A DNA stretch of 64,000 bases. Origin: Bacillus sp. FJAT-42315. Lineage in GTDB: Bacteria; Bacillota; Bacilli; Bacillales; Domibacillaceae. Location: the NCBI RefSeq assembly GCF_002797375.1, contig NZ_KZ454941.1:2218795-2282794 (forward strand), read 5' to 3'. This document shows positions 44,869 to 54,328 of the stretch, in pieces (the stretch's first letter is position 1; each line of letters begins with the position of its first letter). A model generated the notes under the pieces. That model made no database searches and had not been told where the DNA came from. It saw nothing but the letters and a program-made list of their open reading frames with translations. The translations under genes were made by a program, and so were the position numbers.

Positions 44869-46353
44869 TTATTCGTTTAAGTCCACCCATACACTTTTTA
44901 CTTCTGTATAAGCATTTAACGCGTAAGACCCCATTTCTCTTCCTAAGCCAGATTGCTTAAAGCCGCCGAATGGACTCGCTGCATCCAACGCGTTATAGCA
45001 ATTCACCCAAACTGTTCCTGCTTTAATTCGCTGAGCTAAATAGTGAGCACTTTTTAAGTTTTCTGTCCATACGCCTGCCGCTAATCCAAAGTTTGTATTG
45101 TTTGCGCGCTCGACCAAATCGTCTAAGTCATCAAATGGCATGGCTGAAACGACGGGTCCGAAAATTTCTTCTTTAGCAATTGTCATGGAATCGTTTACAT
45201 CAGCGAAAATAGTCGGTTGCACGAAGTACCCTTGATCAAACGGCACTTTTCCACCTGTTAAAATTTCTGCCCCTTCTTCTTGTCCCTTTTGAATATAGGA
45301 CATGACGCGTTTTTGCTGTTCGTCTGAAACGAGTGGTCCCATTTCTGTTGTTGGATTGATCCCTTGACCTTGCTGAATTTTTTCAGCATGACTCACCATA
45401 TCCGCTAGGAAATTATCGTATTTCTTTTTCTGAATAAACAGTCGAGAACCGGCACAACACACTTGTCCTTGGTTAAACATAATACCGAATAAAGCTCCTG
45501 GTACCGCTTTACTAAGGTCGGCATCTGGTAAAATGATATTCGGTGATTTTCCTCCTAGCTCAAGCGTGACTCGTTTCAATGTTTCTGATGCTTGTCTCAT
45601 AATCGATTTTCCAACTGGTGTCGAACCAGTGAAAGCGATTTTATCGACTTGCGGATGGTTTACTAATGGAGCTCCTGCTGTTTCTCCAAAGCCAGGAACG
45701 ACGTTGATAACACCATCAGGAAACCCAACTTCTTGCGCAAGCTGAGCTAAATAAAGAGCTGATAATGGCGTTTGCTCTGCTGGCTTTAAGACAACTGTAC
45801 AACCTGTTGCCAATGCCGCTCCTAATTTCCAAGCCGCCATCAATAATGGGAAGTTCCATGGAATAATTTGCCCGACTACCCCTACAGGCTCATGTCGAGT
45901 GTAGTTCAAATAATTACCTGCAACCGGGATTGTTTGTCCCATAATCTTCGTTGCCCACCCAGCAAAGTAACGAAAATGTTCAATCGCAAGCGGCACATCT
46001 GCTGCCGATGATTCACGAATCGGCTTTCCGCTATCTAACGTATCGAGCTGTGCTAATTCTTCTTTATTCTCCTCCATCTTGTCAGCCAATAAATAAATGA
46101 GACGACTCCGCTCCGCTGCACTCATCTTTGACCACGGACCACTGTCAAATGCTCGTCTTGCAGCTTGAACAGCTTGTTCAATATCTTGCTCCATCGCTTC
46201 ACTGACAACAGCAAGCACTTCTCCAGTTGCTGGATTATACGTTTCAAATTTTTTTCCAGAAGCGGACTCAACCCACTTTCCATTAATGAATAGCTTTTTC
46301 GTCCCTTTTAAAAATTCCTCTACACGTGGTGAAATGTTGATTGTTTTTTCCAT
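44869..46353 (-). CDS. Aldehyde dehydrogenase of the amine dehydrogenase operon
   Basis: A 494-residue NAD-dependent aldehyde dehydrogenase: IPWNFPLLMAAWKLGAAL, FTGSTPVGKSIM, catalytic Glu in LELGGKSPNI and nucleophile in GQVCCAGSRLF. It would oxidise the aldehyde formed by the amine dehydrogenase to the acid. ATG 46353 has GAGGAGGAG upstream. It lies 23 bases after the alcohol dehydrogenase gene and precedes qhpC, with the intergenic hairpin between them. Confidence 0.95.
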   Translation of the reverse strand: MEKTINISPRVEEFLKGTKKLFINGKWVESASGKKFETYNPATGEVLAVVSEAMEQDIEQAVQAARRAFDSGPWSKMSAAERSRLIYLLADKMEENKEELAQLDTLDSGKPIRESSAADVPLAIEHFRYFAGWATKIMGQTIPVAGNYLNYTRHEPVGVVGQIIPWNFPLLMAAWKLGAALATGCTVVLKPAEQTPLSALYLAQLAQEVGFPDGVINVVPGFGETAGAPLVNHPQVDKIAFTGSTPVGKSIMRQASETLKRVTLELGGKSPNIILPDADLSKAVPGALFGIMFNQGQVCCAGSRLFIQKKKYDNFLADMVSHAEKIQQGQGINPTTEMGPLVSDEQQKRVMSYIQKGQEEGAEILTGGKVPFDQGYFVQPTIFADVNDSMTIAKEEIFGPVVSAMPFDDLDDLVERANNTNFGLAAGVWTENLKSAHYLAQRIKAGTVWVNCYNALDAASPFGGFKQSGLGREMGSYALNAYTEVKSVWVDLNE

Positions 46354-46376
46354 TTAAATCTCCTCCTCATGTTTAT

Positions 46377-47429
46377 TTAGAAACGGTCAATAACGACAGA
46401 ACCTACCGTTCCATATTCATGCATAGACGCTAAAACACTGCTCGCTTCTTCTAAAGGAATGGTTCTTGAAATCAGTTTTTCTGGATGGAGCTGGCCGCTT
46501 TCTACCATTGCCAGTAAGGCTTTATAGCGATGAGCTTGCATTCCTAGGGAACCTTTTATTTGCAATTCTTTCGCAACGATTAAGTCAGTCGGCAATGAAA
46601 TCATCCCTCCCTCTGCTTGAGTCGTTAATCCGACTTGAACATGAGTGCCTCGATTTCTTAAACTCAAAATCGAATTCCGACAAGTTTCAGCAATACCTAG
46701 CGCATCATACGTAATATCACTTCCACCACTTGTGATGTGCATGATCGCCTCAACAGGGTTCACTTCTCTTGAATTAACTGTCGCCACCGCACCAAGTTGT
46801 TTCGCCATTTCTAACTTTTGATCATCAATATCGACAACAATCACCCTTGCTCCGAGTGTAGAAGCGATCTGTAGAGCCGCTAAGCCTACTCCACCAGCTC
46901 CATAAATGGTAAAATAATCGCCAGCTTTCACACCCGAAATATCTGCTACTGCATGGAAGCTAGTCATAAACCGACAACCTAAAGAAGCTGCCGTAGTGAA
47001 GTCAATGGAATCGGGTAAATGAACTAAGTTTTGGTCTGCAAGAGGGACTCTCGTAAACTGAGCATAAGACCCATTACACGCAAAGCCTAAAATCGTTAAA
47101 CTTTCGCAGACGTTTTGATGCCCTGTTTGACAACAATCACAACTTCCACATCCTAAACTGAATGGAATAACGACTCGATCTCCTCTTTTGAAATGTTTTA
47201 CGTTCTTTCCTACTTCTTCAATGACTCCTGCAAATTCATGACCAAGAATATGAGGCAATTCCGGCTTTAAGCCGAGCCATTCCCAATCTCCTACCCATCC
47301 GTGCCAATCACTACGGCACACTCCATTGGCTTTCACCGCTACAATCACATCATCTGGGCCACATTCAGGATCAGCTACATTTAAAACTTTCAGCGGTTTA
47401 TTAAACTCTTCCATAACAGCAGCTCTCAT
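46377..47429 (-). CDS. Zinc-dependent alcohol dehydrogenase (MDR family)
   Basis: A 350-residue medium-chain dehydrogenase. The catalytic zinc Cys is in NGVCRSDWHGW and GHEFAGVIEEVG carries His/Glu. The structural zinc loop is CGSCDCCQTGHQNVC. The Rossmann motif is GAGGVGLAALQ. It probably interconverts alcohol and aldehyde in amine metabolism. It is the first gene downstream of the sigma-54 promoter. ATG 47429 is preferred to 47435 because AGGAGG ends about 9 bases upstream rather than 3. Confidence 0.92.
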   Translation of the reverse strand: MRAAVMEEFNKPLKVLNVADPECGPDDVIVAVKANGVCRSDWHGWVGDWEWLGLKPELPHILGHEFAGVIEEVGKNVKHFKRGDRVVIPFSLGCGSCDCCQTGHQNVCESLTILGFACNGSYAQFTRVPLADQNLVHLPDSIDFTTAASLGCRFMTSFHAVADISGVKAGDYFTIYGAGGVGLAALQIASTLGARVIVVDIDDQKLEMAKQLGAVATVNSREVNPVEAIMHITSGGSDITYDALGIAETCRNSILSLRNRGTHVQVGLTTQAEGGMISLPTDLIVAKELQIKGSLGMQAHRYKALLAMVESGQLHPEKLISRTIPLEEASSVLASMHEYGTVGSVVIDRF

Positions 47430-47510
47430 CTTCATTCCCCTCCTTGAATTTTCTGAAAACTCATTTACTAGAAGTGAATCCTTAAATGTCTATGAGCTTA
47501 CCTACATAAA

Positions 47511-47527
47511 TGCAAATCTTGTGCCAA
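47511..47527 (-). promoter_or_regulatory. Sigma-54 (-24/-12) promoter of the amine dehydrogenase operon
   Basis: On the minus strand TTGGCAC-AAGAT-TTGCA. The -24 element TGGCAC and the -12 element TTGCA have the required GG/GC spacing. It lies 80-100 bases before the alcohol dehydrogenase start and directly after the sigma-54 activator gene. Confidence 0.85.
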
Positions 47528-47576
47528 AGAAAATACATTGATTATTCTATATTTTCTGACTATTTTTTGTTCAGTT

Positions 47577-47629
47577 GTTCAAAAAAATAAACAAACTGTT
47601 CAACGGCAATTGAACAGTTTGTTTATTTT
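47577..47629 (-). terminator. 20-bp inverted repeat: terminator of the activator gene and possible activator site
   Basis: Perfect 20-bp arms (47584-47603 / 47610-47629) with a 6-base loop and a T-run on the minus strand, right after the activator stop. It contains TGTTCAA/TTGAACA half-sites about 95 bases upstream of the -12 element, a usual distance for an enhancer-binding-protein site. More TGTTC motifs follow (around 47570-47580). Confidence 0.75.
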
Positions 47630-49497
47630 CAGTAGGAAATATTGTATTTTTTTAGACGATTATACAATGTGCCTCGCGAAAAGCCGAGCATCTTAGCAGC
47701 TTTTGTTACATTAAAATTCGTTTGCTTTAACATTTGAATAATATTTTCTCGTTCATGTTTCTCCGTCCCAATGTCTGGTAAATTATTCACTAACACAAAT
47801 GGAGTCGATCTAAGCTCTTGTAAATAATCAGGTAAATGATAGATTTCGATGATGTCTCCATCCACAAATAGTACGCTATATTCAATCGCATTGCGAAGCT
47901 CTCTAATATTACCTGGCCAATCATACGTTTGTAGTACTTGTACGACCGATTCACTAAATTGAATACGCCCAGCTAGCTGGCATTGCTCTAAAAAATAATC
48001 GGCTAACGGAAGAATATCTTCTTTCCTTTCTCTAAGCGAAGGAATCGGTAAGTTAATCACACTTAATCGATAATAAAGGTCTTCTCGGAAAGTACCTTCT
48101 TGAATCATTTGTTTTAAATCGCGGTTTGTCGCTGCAATAATTCGAACATCGACTTTTCTAGGTTTATATTCTCCGACTCTTAGCACCTCTTTTTCTTGCA
48201 ACACTCGCAATAGCAATGGTTGAACGGTTAACGGAATTTCTCCAATTTCATCCAAAAATAACACACCGCCATCCGCTGCTTCAAATAACCCTTTCTTTCC
48301 TTCTTTTAATCCTCCTGTAAAAGAGCCTGGTGCATAGCCAAACAATTCACTCGCTGCGAGTTCATGGTTAAGAGAAGAACAATTAAATGTAATAAAAGGC
48401 TTCTCTCTTCTATCACTTAATCGATGAATCGTTTGACTAAATACCTCCTTTCCCGTGCCGCTCTCTCCAGTTAGCAATACAGGCACATGGCTTGGAGCTA
48501 CTTTTTTAATTTTGGAAAAGAAAGATAGAAACGGAGCGCTCTGCCCGATCACTCCATCTTCATGTTGTGAGGTTTGGGTGGACATCTTTGTAGTAGGTTG
48601 CCGAGATGAATGTTTAGGGAGTTGGACGATGATGCCGATGATTTTTTCGTTATCAATAACCGAATGCACCTTTCCTTCAGGTTGTCCATGTAAAAAGGGC
48701 AAAGGTGCATGCTCGTTATCTGTCTTTTTCTTACTCTGCAGTTGCTGAAAGTATGTGTCCCAATCAAAAGCAGATTTCCATATATACTGAAAAGATTTAG
48801 ATGAGTGATTAGAAGCAACCATGTCCCCATCCTCATCAATCGCGAGTAGCCAATCTTGTTGGGTCTCATGTTTTTTCTTCATAAAGACTTCTTTCAATAT
48901 ACTTGTTTTTCTGTGAACACGATTCAACATGTCTAAATGAATCCCCTCCGCAACCGCCTTTGTCAGCAGCAAGCTTTGTTTATGGAAATGTTCATCATTG
49001 CTCGTCAAGTCAAGAACGCCTATTAGCTTCTTTTTAATAGGATGAAAAATAGGTACGCCCGCACATGAAAACGCTTTCCAAGCATCACAAAAATGCTCCG
49101 CCGTATGAATCGTCACCGGCTGTTTTGCGGCTAACGCTGTGCCGATCGCATTTGTTCCTGTCACTTCTTCATGCCAATTCGCTCCCGGATAAAAGTTAGC
49201 TTCTCGCAATTGGTCATGTAACTTCCCTTTCATCCTTACACCAATCATTCTGCCGCGTTCATCCGCTAGTCCAAAAGCATAGTAGTCCTCAATCTCCCTC
49301 TCCATTCGAGAGTAGACCATTGAAAAAGATTGATAAAGGTTATCATGTTGTTTGATTTTGTTTATATCTTCCTCGGTTAACACAAGAGGTGCAGAATTAA
49401 GGGTTTCTGATACTTCGCTTTTCCGACTTCTTTTCCAAGACTCCATAATCGTTTTCGGTACTTCTTGATTAATTAAACGAAAATGATGATTCCTCAT
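47629..49497 (-). CDS. Sigma-54-dependent transcriptional activator (AcoR-like)
   Basis: A 622-residue enhancer-binding protein. The N-terminal sensing part has a GAF-like domain with WHEEVTGTNAIGTALA and HFCDAW...FSCAGVPI, as in AcoR. The AAA+ domain has Walker A GESGTGKE, a sigma-54 contact loop reading GSFTGG (usual GAFTGA) and Walker B VLFLDEIGE. A Fis-type helix-turn-helix (VTKAAKMLGFSRGTLYNRL) ends the protein. ATG 49497 has GGAGG 9 bases upstream. Placed directly before the -24/-12 promoter, it most likely activates the amine dehydrogenase operon in response to an amine or aldehyde (inference). Confidence 0.93.
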   Translation of the reverse strand: MRNHHFRLINQEVPKTIMESWKRSRKSEVSETLNSAPLVLTEEDINKIKQHDNLYQSFSMVYSRMEREIEDYYAFGLADERGRMIGVRMKGKLHDQLREANFYPGANWHEEVTGTNAIGTALAAKQPVTIHTAEHFCDAWKAFSCAGVPIFHPIKKKLIGVLDLTSNDEHFHKQSLLLTKAVAEGIHLDMLNRVHRKTSILKEVFMKKKHETQQDWLLAIDEDGDMVASNHSSKSFQYIWKSAFDWDTYFQQLQSKKKTDNEHAPLPFLHGQPEGKVHSVIDNEKIIGIIVQLPKHSSRQPTTKMSTQTSQHEDGVIGQSAPFLSFFSKIKKVAPSHVPVLLTGESGTGKEVFSQTIHRLSDRREKPFITFNCSSLNHELAASELFGYAPGSFTGGLKEGKKGLFEAADGGVLFLDEIGEIPLTVQPLLLRVLQEKEVLRVGEYKPRKVDVRIIAATNRDLKQMIQEGTFREDLYYRLSVINLPIPSLRERKEDILPLADYFLEQCQLAGRIQFSESVVQVLQTYDWPGNIRELRNAIEYSVLFVDGDIIEIYHLPDYLQELRSTPFVLVNNLPDIGTEKHERENIIQMLKQTNFNVTKAAKMLGFSRGTLYNRLKKYNISY

Positions 49498-49630
49498 TCT
49501 GAATACCCTCCTCTTATCATTCCTTTTCCATGCTATGTACTTACATAAAGAGTATATCATTCGAAATATTCCGTCAATTAATACGACAAACAAATACTAT
49601 AAAAGACAAGCTTTCCATCATTCATAATTA

Positions 49631-49665
49631 AAAAGGAGCAGGAAAAGTCACTTTTCCCCGCTCCT
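49631..49665 (-). terminator. Terminator downstream of mscL
   Basis: Stem ggagc...ggaaaag / cttttcc...gctcc with a small internal loop; the minus strand continues TTTTTAATT. Confidence 0.7.
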
Positions 49666-49688
49666 ATATCCCAATAATCCAACTCAAA

Positions 49689-50072
49689 TTATTTTTGCGC
49701 TTTTAATAAGTCTCGAATTTCTGCTAATAGCACTTCCTCTTTAGAAGGTGCTGGCGGTGCTGCTGGTTCCTCAGCTTTTTCTCGCTTAGCGGTTAGTTTA
49801 TTAAATAACTTAATAAAAAGAAAAATCGAAAAAGCAATAATTAAAAAGTCCACAATCGTTTGAATAAACGCCCCATATTTAATCGTCGCCTTGTTATAAG
49901 TAAAGGCTAAATCCGTAAAGTTGACTCCTCCAAGAAGCAATCCAACCAGCGGCATAATCACATCTTCCACAAGCGACGTTACGATTTTACCAAAAGCTCC
50001 ACCGATAATCACCCCAACTGCTAGGTCAATGACATTCCCACGCATCGCAAATTCCTTAAATTCCTTTAGCAT
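49689..50072 (-). CDS. mscL: Large-conductance mechanosensitive channel
   Basis: A 127-residue channel with two membrane helices: [20 protein letters not shown] and the second ([20 protein letters not shown]), followed by a charged C-terminal helix ([13 protein letters not shown]). Full family length. ATG 50072 with AGGGGT upstream. Confidence 0.97.
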   Translation of the reverse strand: MLKEFKEFAMRGNVIDLAVGVIIGGAFGKIVTSLVEDVIMPLVGLLLGGVNFTDLAFTYNKATIKYGAFIQTIVDFLIIAFSIFLFIKLFNKLTAKREKAEEPAAPPAPSKEEVLLAEIRDLLKAQK

Positions 50073-50190
50073 AAAACCCCTCCATTCACTAATAATTTCT
50101 CTCTAACTATAGCAAAAAATGGGGAAAGATAAAGAAAATAAATTATTATGAATTTTTCTTTCTTGTTTCTAAACTTCTTTAGACAAAATA

Positions 50191-50218
50191 AAACAAAAGC
50201 AGGATATACTCCTGCTTT
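50191..50218 (-). terminator. Terminator after small membrane protein gene
   Basis: A 9-bp perfect stem (aaagcagga / tcctgcttt), 5-base loop, followed on the minus strand by TGTTTTATTTTG. Confidence 0.8.
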
Positions 50219-50364
50219 CAGTCGTGATGTTGTTTCTGCTTGACTCTCTCTTCTATTCTTCTAAATCTTTCATTGCGTTTTTTCTCTGAAAAAAACAGCC
50301 CTGTCAACAGAGCGATAAAAAAAACGGGTATAGCAAACACAAATAGTTGCATTAAACTACTCAC
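50218..50364 (-). CDS. Small single-pass membrane protein (~48 aa)
   Basis: The frame encodes one hydrophobic helix (LFVFAIPVFFIALLTGLFF) followed by a basic/charged tail (SEKKRNERFRRIEERVKQK). The start is uncertain: GTG 50364 has GGGAG about 11 bases upstream, and other GTG/ATG codons lie within 20 residues. It overlaps the kinase gene's end, so may be coupled to it. Family unknown. Confidence 0.5.
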   Translation of the reverse strand: MSSLMQLFVFAIPVFFIALLTGLFFSEKKRNERFRRIEERVKQKQHHD

Positions 50365-52576
50365 TATGTTCACTTCTCCCACTCCCTTTACTCTTTTCTT
50401 CTTCATATACAGGTAAAGAAATCATCACCTTTGTTCCTTTCCCTTCTTCGCTTTCAAAAGAAATCGTTCCTTTATGGTTTTGAATAATTTTAAAGCTGAC
50501 CATTAATCCAAGACCGGTCCCCTTTTCTTTATTAGAATAGAATGGTTCACCAAGTCTAGCAATCCGATCTTTTTGAATGCCAACTCCTTCATCTGTCAAT
50601 TCCATGATCACTCGATTATTTTCATGCTTCGTTGTCATGGTAATGACCCCGCCATTAGGCATCGCTTCTAAAGCATTCTTGATTAAATTAATGATTACTT
50701 GTTTAATTTGCTTCATTTCTCCAAATGTTTCCGGTAAATAATGATCAAGTGTACTAACGATATTGGCATTATGGAGTAACGCTTCAGGTTGCATAAAAAT
50801 AATGACTTCATTCAGTATTTTATTCAAATTAAGTTTTTCCATTTGCAATTCTTGATGAGGTTTCGCTAGCATTAAAAATTCATTCATAATAAATTCAATT
50901 CGTTGTAGTTCAGACAAAATAATGTCGCTATACTTCGTTTGGCTTTCCTTTCCCCAAAGCTGAACAAACCCTTTAATCGTCGTTAATGGATTGCGAATTT
51001 CATGAGCGATCCCAGCCGCTAATTGTCCCACAGCTCCTAGCTTATCGCCTTTACGAATTAAAATATCTTTCTCCTTCAATTCGGTAATATCTTCCATCAC
51101 ACTAATGATTCGCTTCGGCTGTTTCGCTTTATTGTAAATGACGGTTTGTCTTGATCGGATCCAGCGAATTTCACCACTCGGTCGAATGATACGAAACTCG
51201 AATTCATCAGGTTCTTCCTTATAATGAGTAAATTGATACATTAAGTACTCGCGGTCCTCTTCATGAATCGTTTCAATATATTGAAAGTGATTTTGATATA
51301 AATCGGATATAGAACGTTGCCATACTTTCTCAAATGCAGCGCTTACATAAAGTAGTTGAAACCCCTCTACATTATGCACACAAAATACTTCATTAATATT
51401 TTCAGTAATCTCTCTTATTTGTTTTTCGCTTTCCCTTAATTTTTGCAAACTCATTTGATAGTCTGTAATGTCACGTATATTTACCGCAAGCCCTGTTGAG
51501 GATGGGAACGTACAGATTTCAAAATAACCTTTGTAAAGATTACTATATACTTGAAAACGTTGGGGTTCTTGCGTATTCATGGACTGCTTATAATAATATT
51601 CATAAATCGTTCCTCTTACCTCAGGAAAAGTATCCCATAAATTCTTCCCCACAATTTCTTCTTGATTTTTCTTCCACATGTTTGCAAGCACGTCATTGAC
51701 ATAGACAATATTCCACTGATCATCTACAAAGAAAAATGCTTCGATAATGCTCTGTAATATATTCTCAAGACGCTCGTTTGCTTTTTTTAGCTCTTTTTTC
51801 TGATTGATAAGCTCTCTCTGCGCCTCCACTAGCATGGAATTATCTCTACTAATACCGGAGAAAGCCACGACTTCTCCTACTTCATTTCGGATCGGTGAAG
51901 CGGTTATACTCACAGGAATCATTGACCCATCTTTACGCAATCTCATCGCTTCATAGTTGACCATTTTTTCCCCAGATAATACTCTTTCCCTGATCTGTTG
52001 AAATTCAATGTAAAAAGAGTCCGGAATAATCGGTAACTTTTGTCCTTTTACTTCTTCATTTGTCCATCCAAAAATCTTCTCAAAGGCTCTATTCACAGCA
52101 ATAACATTTCCTTCTAAATCTATAAGGTCAACTGCATCATCCGTATTTTCCCAAAATGATTGAAAATATTGATTTGATTGAATAAGTTCACGTTCTAATC
52201 GCTTTTGTCGGCTCATATCTCTCCCGATCATTAAAACCATTTTTTGCGCAACCATTGAAGCTCCACTCCAAGACATCCAAATGTAATTACCATCTTTGCA
52301 TAAACTACGGTTCTCAACAGTTACTGATTTGCCACATTGTACAACCTCTTCAAACTTTTCTCTTGTATTTTCAAAGTCAGATGAGTGAATGTAATCTAAG
52401 AAATTCTTTCCGATAAGTTCTTTCTCATCATAACCTAACACCGAGGTTAATGCTGGGTTAACAAATCGAATAATTCCATCATGATCAGTAGCTGCAAACA
52501 TTTCTTTTGTCATTTGTATAAACCACTCAATCTCTTCAGGAGAAACGAGTGAAGAATTAAAAAAATTATTCGCCAT
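50357..52576 (-). CDS. Cytoplasmic multi-PAS sensor histidine kinase (KinA/KinE-like)
   Basis: A 739-residue kinase without membrane segments. Four PAS domains occupy roughly residues 15-125, 135-255, 275-375 and 390-500. The HisKA box is AAGIAHEIRNPLTTIKGF, and HATPase motifs are NLIKNALEAM, DEGVGI and FYSNKEKGTGLGL. This architecture recalls the sporulation kinases KinA/KinE, which feed the Spo0 phosphorelay, but no response regulator adjoins, so the target is unproven. ATG 52576. Confidence 0.9.
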   Translation of the reverse strand: MANNFFNSSLVSPEEIEWFIQMTKEMFAATDHDGIIRFVNPALTSVLGYDEKELIGKNFLDYIHSSDFENTREKFEEVVQCGKSVTVENRSLCKDGNYIWMSWSGASMVAQKMVLMIGRDMSRQKRLERELIQSNQYFQSFWENTDDAVDLIDLEGNVIAVNRAFEKIFGWTNEEVKGQKLPIIPDSFYIEFQQIRERVLSGEKMVNYEAMRLRKDGSMIPVSITASPIRNEVGEVVAFSGISRDNSMLVEAQRELINQKKELKKANERLENILQSIIEAFFFVDDQWNIVYVNDVLANMWKKNQEEIVGKNLWDTFPEVRGTIYEYYYKQSMNTQEPQRFQVYSNLYKGYFEICTFPSSTGLAVNIRDITDYQMSLQKLRESEKQIREITENINEVFCVHNVEGFQLLYVSAAFEKVWQRSISDLYQNHFQYIETIHEEDREYLMYQFTHYKEEPDEFEFRIIRPSGEIRWIRSRQTVIYNKAKQPKRIISVMEDITELKEKDILIRKGDKLGAVGQLAAGIAHEIRNPLTTIKGFVQLWGKESQTKYSDIILSELQRIEFIMNEFLMLAKPHQELQMEKLNLNKILNEVIIFMQPEALLHNANIVSTLDHYLPETFGEMKQIKQVIINLIKNALEAMPNGGVITMTTKHENNRVIMELTDEGVGIQKDRIARLGEPFYSNKEKGTGLGLMVSFKIIQNHKGTISFESEEGKGTKVMISLPVYEEEKSKGSGRSEHSE

Positions 52577-52726
52577 TTTCTATACCTCTTTAAAAACGAA
52601 TTTTAGTCCTACAAAAAATTAGAATTAATTAAAGATTAACACTTTTGTATATAAAATGACTAGGTAATACGAGAAAAAAGTAGGAATGTACTGGTTTCTT
52701 TCCTAAATATCTATGCCGTTTCATAT

Positions 52727-52757
52727 AAAAAGCCCACGACGAATACGTCATGAGCTT
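52727..52757 (-). terminator. Terminator downstream of alanine/sodium symporter gene
   Basis: Imperfect stem aaagcccacgacg / (c)gtcatgagcttt with G-U pairs, followed on the minus strand by TTTTTATATG. Confidence 0.65.
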
Positions 52758-52764
52758 TGCCCGT

Positions 52765-54183
52765 TTATTTTTCTTTTCGTTCCCAACATTCAACTCCATT
52801 GAGACCTTCGATAGAATCAGCATAGAAAACGGGGTCTTTTCCTGCTTTTCGTTGTTTCTGATAATCCCTAAGAACCGCCATAGAGATTTTATACAACATC
52901 GCAATGGCCACTAAGTTAATAAAGGCCATAATCGCCATAAATAAATCTGCTAAGTCCCAGACTAAACTGATTTTAGCGACTGATCCAAAATAGACCATTC
53001 CAACGACAGCTACGCGATACACAAATAATGTTGTCGGTGAATTTTTAATAAATTCGATATTTGTTTCTCCGTAATAATAATTCCCGATAACCGAACTAAA
53101 AGCAAATAGAAAAATCGCTACAGCAATGAAAATACTCGCCCAATCACCGATATGAACACTAAGCGCTGATTGAGTTAGATTAATAGAAGTAAGTCCTTCT
53201 TTTGTATACTCACCAGATAAGAGAATGATGAAAGCAGTAGCCGAACAAATCAAAATCGTATCGACGAATACGCCTAATGTTTGAATCAACCCTTGCTTCA
53301 CTGGATGACTAACATCTGCTGCCGCTGCGGCATTTGGAGCGGAACCCATACCTGCTTCATTTGAATAGAGTCCTCGCTTCACTCCGTTCATCACCGCAGC
53401 ACCTAATGCTCCTCCTGCTGCCTCTTGCAAACCGAAAGCGCTTTTAAAGATTAACATAAACATCGCTGGTACTTCTGTAATGTTCATGAATAAAATAGTA
53501 ATCGCCAAAATTAAATAAATAATCGCCATCACGGGGACGAGAATTTGTGTCACATTCGCAACCCTTTTAATCCCACCGAAAATAACGACAGCTGTTAACC
53601 CGGCAAGGATCAGCCCGATCGTAGAAGTAGGTATATTAAACCCTTGATTAACCGCATTTGAAATGGTATTCGATTGAACGGCATTAAAGACTAATCCGAA
53701 GCAAAAAGTGATGGTAATCGCAAAGATAATTCCCATCCATCTTTTATTAAGCCCCTTCTCCATATAATAGGCAGGACCTCCACGGAAACCATTTTTATCT
53801 TTTACCTTATACACTTGAGCAAGTGTACTCTCAACAAAGCTCGACGCCGCTCCAACAAAAGCAATGACCCACATCCAGAAAACAGCTCCTGGTCCACCCG
53901 TTGCGATTGCTGTTGCAACTCCAGCAAGGTTTCCTGTTCCTACTCTTGAAGCCGCACTGATCGTAAACGCTTGGAAGGAAGAGACCCCTTTTTTTCCATC
54001 GGTTGAGATTGTTGATTTTTCAAAAATTACACGAAACATTTCCCCGAAATAACGAAACTGAACAAACTTGCTTTTATATGAGAAAAATAGACCCAAACCT
54101 ATCAACATGGCAATCATTAAATAGGTATACAAATAATCATTAATTGTCAATACATATTGATTAATGACATCTAAAAGCTCCAT
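52765..54183 (-). CDS. Alanine/glycine:cation symporter (AGCS family, AlsT-like)
   Basis: A 472-residue membrane protein with about ten helices. FQAFTISAASRVGTGNLAGVATAI, GGPGAVFWMW and GLYSNEAGMGSAPNAAAAA are AGCS signatures. It imports alanine, glycine or glutamine with Na+. ATG 54183 with AAGGGAGGGTG upstream. Monocistronic. Confidence 0.93.
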   Translation of the reverse strand: MELLDVINQYVLTINDYLYTYLMIAMLIGLGLFFSYKSKFVQFRYFGEMFRVIFEKSTISTDGKKGVSSFQAFTISAASRVGTGNLAGVATAIATGGPGAVFWMWVIAFVGAASSFVESTLAQVYKVKDKNGFRGGPAYYMEKGLNKRWMGIIFAITITFCFGLVFNAVQSNTISNAVNQGFNIPTSTIGLILAGLTAVVIFGGIKRVANVTQILVPVMAIIYLILAITILFMNITEVPAMFMLIFKSAFGLQEAAGGALGAAVMNGVKRGLYSNEAGMGSAPNAAAAADVSHPVKQGLIQTLGVFVDTILICSATAFIILLSGEYTKEGLTSINLTQSALSVHIGDWASIFIAVAIFLFAFSSVIGNYYYGETNIEFIKNSPTTLFVYRVAVVGMVYFGSVAKISLVWDLADLFMAIMAFINLVAIAMLYKISMAVLRDYQKQRKAGKDPVFYADSIEGLNGVECWERKEK

Positions 54184-54290
54184 ATAAAATCACCCTCCCT
54201 TTTACCTGCATTCAGCTTAAAATTAACCTATACTACCTTATCAAAAAGATAGATTCCAATCAAATGGATTTTTTAAACACCATTGAGAAA

Positions 54291-54318
54291 TAGGGCTGCA
54301 TAATCATACACAGCCCTA
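54291..54318 (-). terminator. Probable terminator after parC
   Basis: Stem tagggctg / cagcccta with a 12-base loop just after the parC stop; the minus-strand tail TATTTCTC is only moderately T-rich. Confidence 0.55.
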
Positions 54319-54328
54319 CGGAACTCCC

